From Syntrophales bacterium (lineage in GTDB: Bacteria > Desulfobacterota > Syntrophia > Syntrophales > UBA2210), in the NCBI GenBank assembly GCA_028715865.1, contig JAQUQY010000104.1, positions 1 through 5,664 on the forward strand: a stretch of DNA of 5,664 nt, in the 5' to 3' direction. A program made the translations under genes and the position numbers. Position 1 is the stretch's first letter; the number at the start of each line of letters is the position of its first letter. The notes beneath the pieces were generated by a model, which was not told where the DNA came from, ran no database searches, and saw only the letters and a program-made list of their open reading frames with translations. Below, piece after piece: positions 5,556-5,664 of the stretch.

Positions 5556-5664
5556 GCGGTTCAGTTCAGGGTGTCCGGTAGAAACGGGGGCTAGTCCAAT
5601 GACTCCTGATCTGAAACCGGTTGACAAAGGCCCGGTCGATGTAGTGTTTGAACGCAAGGGCTAA

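Larger units (their letters stand above)
5289..5664. other. Region upstream of rpiB to the window end, no confident gene
   Basis: This 376-base stretch contains the rpiB ribosome site (5297-5305), a 51-codon minus frame (5390-5545) and repeat copy B (5510-5555). A plus-strand 21-codon frame at 5599-5664 starts MTPDLKPVDKGP and ends with TAA on the last base of the window; it has only a G-run 11 bases upstream as a ribosome site and no recognised family. No rRNA, tRNA or transposase was seen. The composition is more AT-rich around 5340-5480 than in the GH15 or transporter genes. Confidence 0.35.

Noticed and set aside
5220..5594. 124-codon plus-strand frame running from inside rpiB past its start
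   Set aside because: Its first part is antisense to rpiB, there is no ribosome site, and the protein is not recognisable. Only its right part overlaps the repeat reported separately.

Overview
The window reads as bacterial chromosome of moderately high GC. Five genes are well supported, one more gene is cut by the window edge, and the gaps between them look scarred. Taxonomy is an inference. The cytoplasmic GH15 glucoamylase-like enzyme, the MOT1-type transporter and the chromosomal MazEF-like module together resemble Desulfobacterota (Syntrophus-like) genomes. No rRNA or other marker settles this.

Left part (1-2953, all minus strand). Read in the direction of transcription: a promoter (2924-2953), a ribbon-helix-helix antitoxin (2652-2894), a MazF/PemK-family toxin (2332-2667, overlapping the antitoxin by 16 bases), a 667-residue glycoside hydrolase family 15 protein (271-2274), and the N-terminal 76 codons of a TVP38/TMEM64-type membrane protein (1-230). 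Gaps are short (57 and 40 bases), so read-through is possible. GH15 has its own strong Shine-Dalgarno and a CG-centred 14-bp palindrome upstream, of the kind LacI/GalR-family repressors bind.

Middle (2950-3401). This is a decayed stretch. One minus-strand frame is open from 3234 to 2950 except for a single TAG. Part of it resembles the coiled-coil segment of small-terminase-like phage proteins. It also holds one copy (3175-3218) of a diverged repeat whose second copy lies at 5510-5555.

Right part (3402-5664). A plus-strand MOT1-family molybdate/sulfate transporter (3402-4532) faces a convergent minus-strand ribose-5-phosphate isomerase B (4845-5288). The isomerase is of the mycobacterial type, with Glu rather than Cys as the presumed base. 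The 312 bases between them hold inverted repeats but no gene. Beyond rpiB is an unassigned 51-codon minus frame (5390-5545). It contains the second repeat copy and shares an R-H-G-R peptide, in the same reading frame, with the first.

Functionally there is no single pathway. GH15 (alpha-glucan hydrolysis) and RpiB (pentose phosphate pathway) both belong to carbon metabolism, the transporter imports an oxyanion, and MazEF is a stress or stabilisation module. No CRISPR array, tRNA, rRNA or intact transposase was seen.
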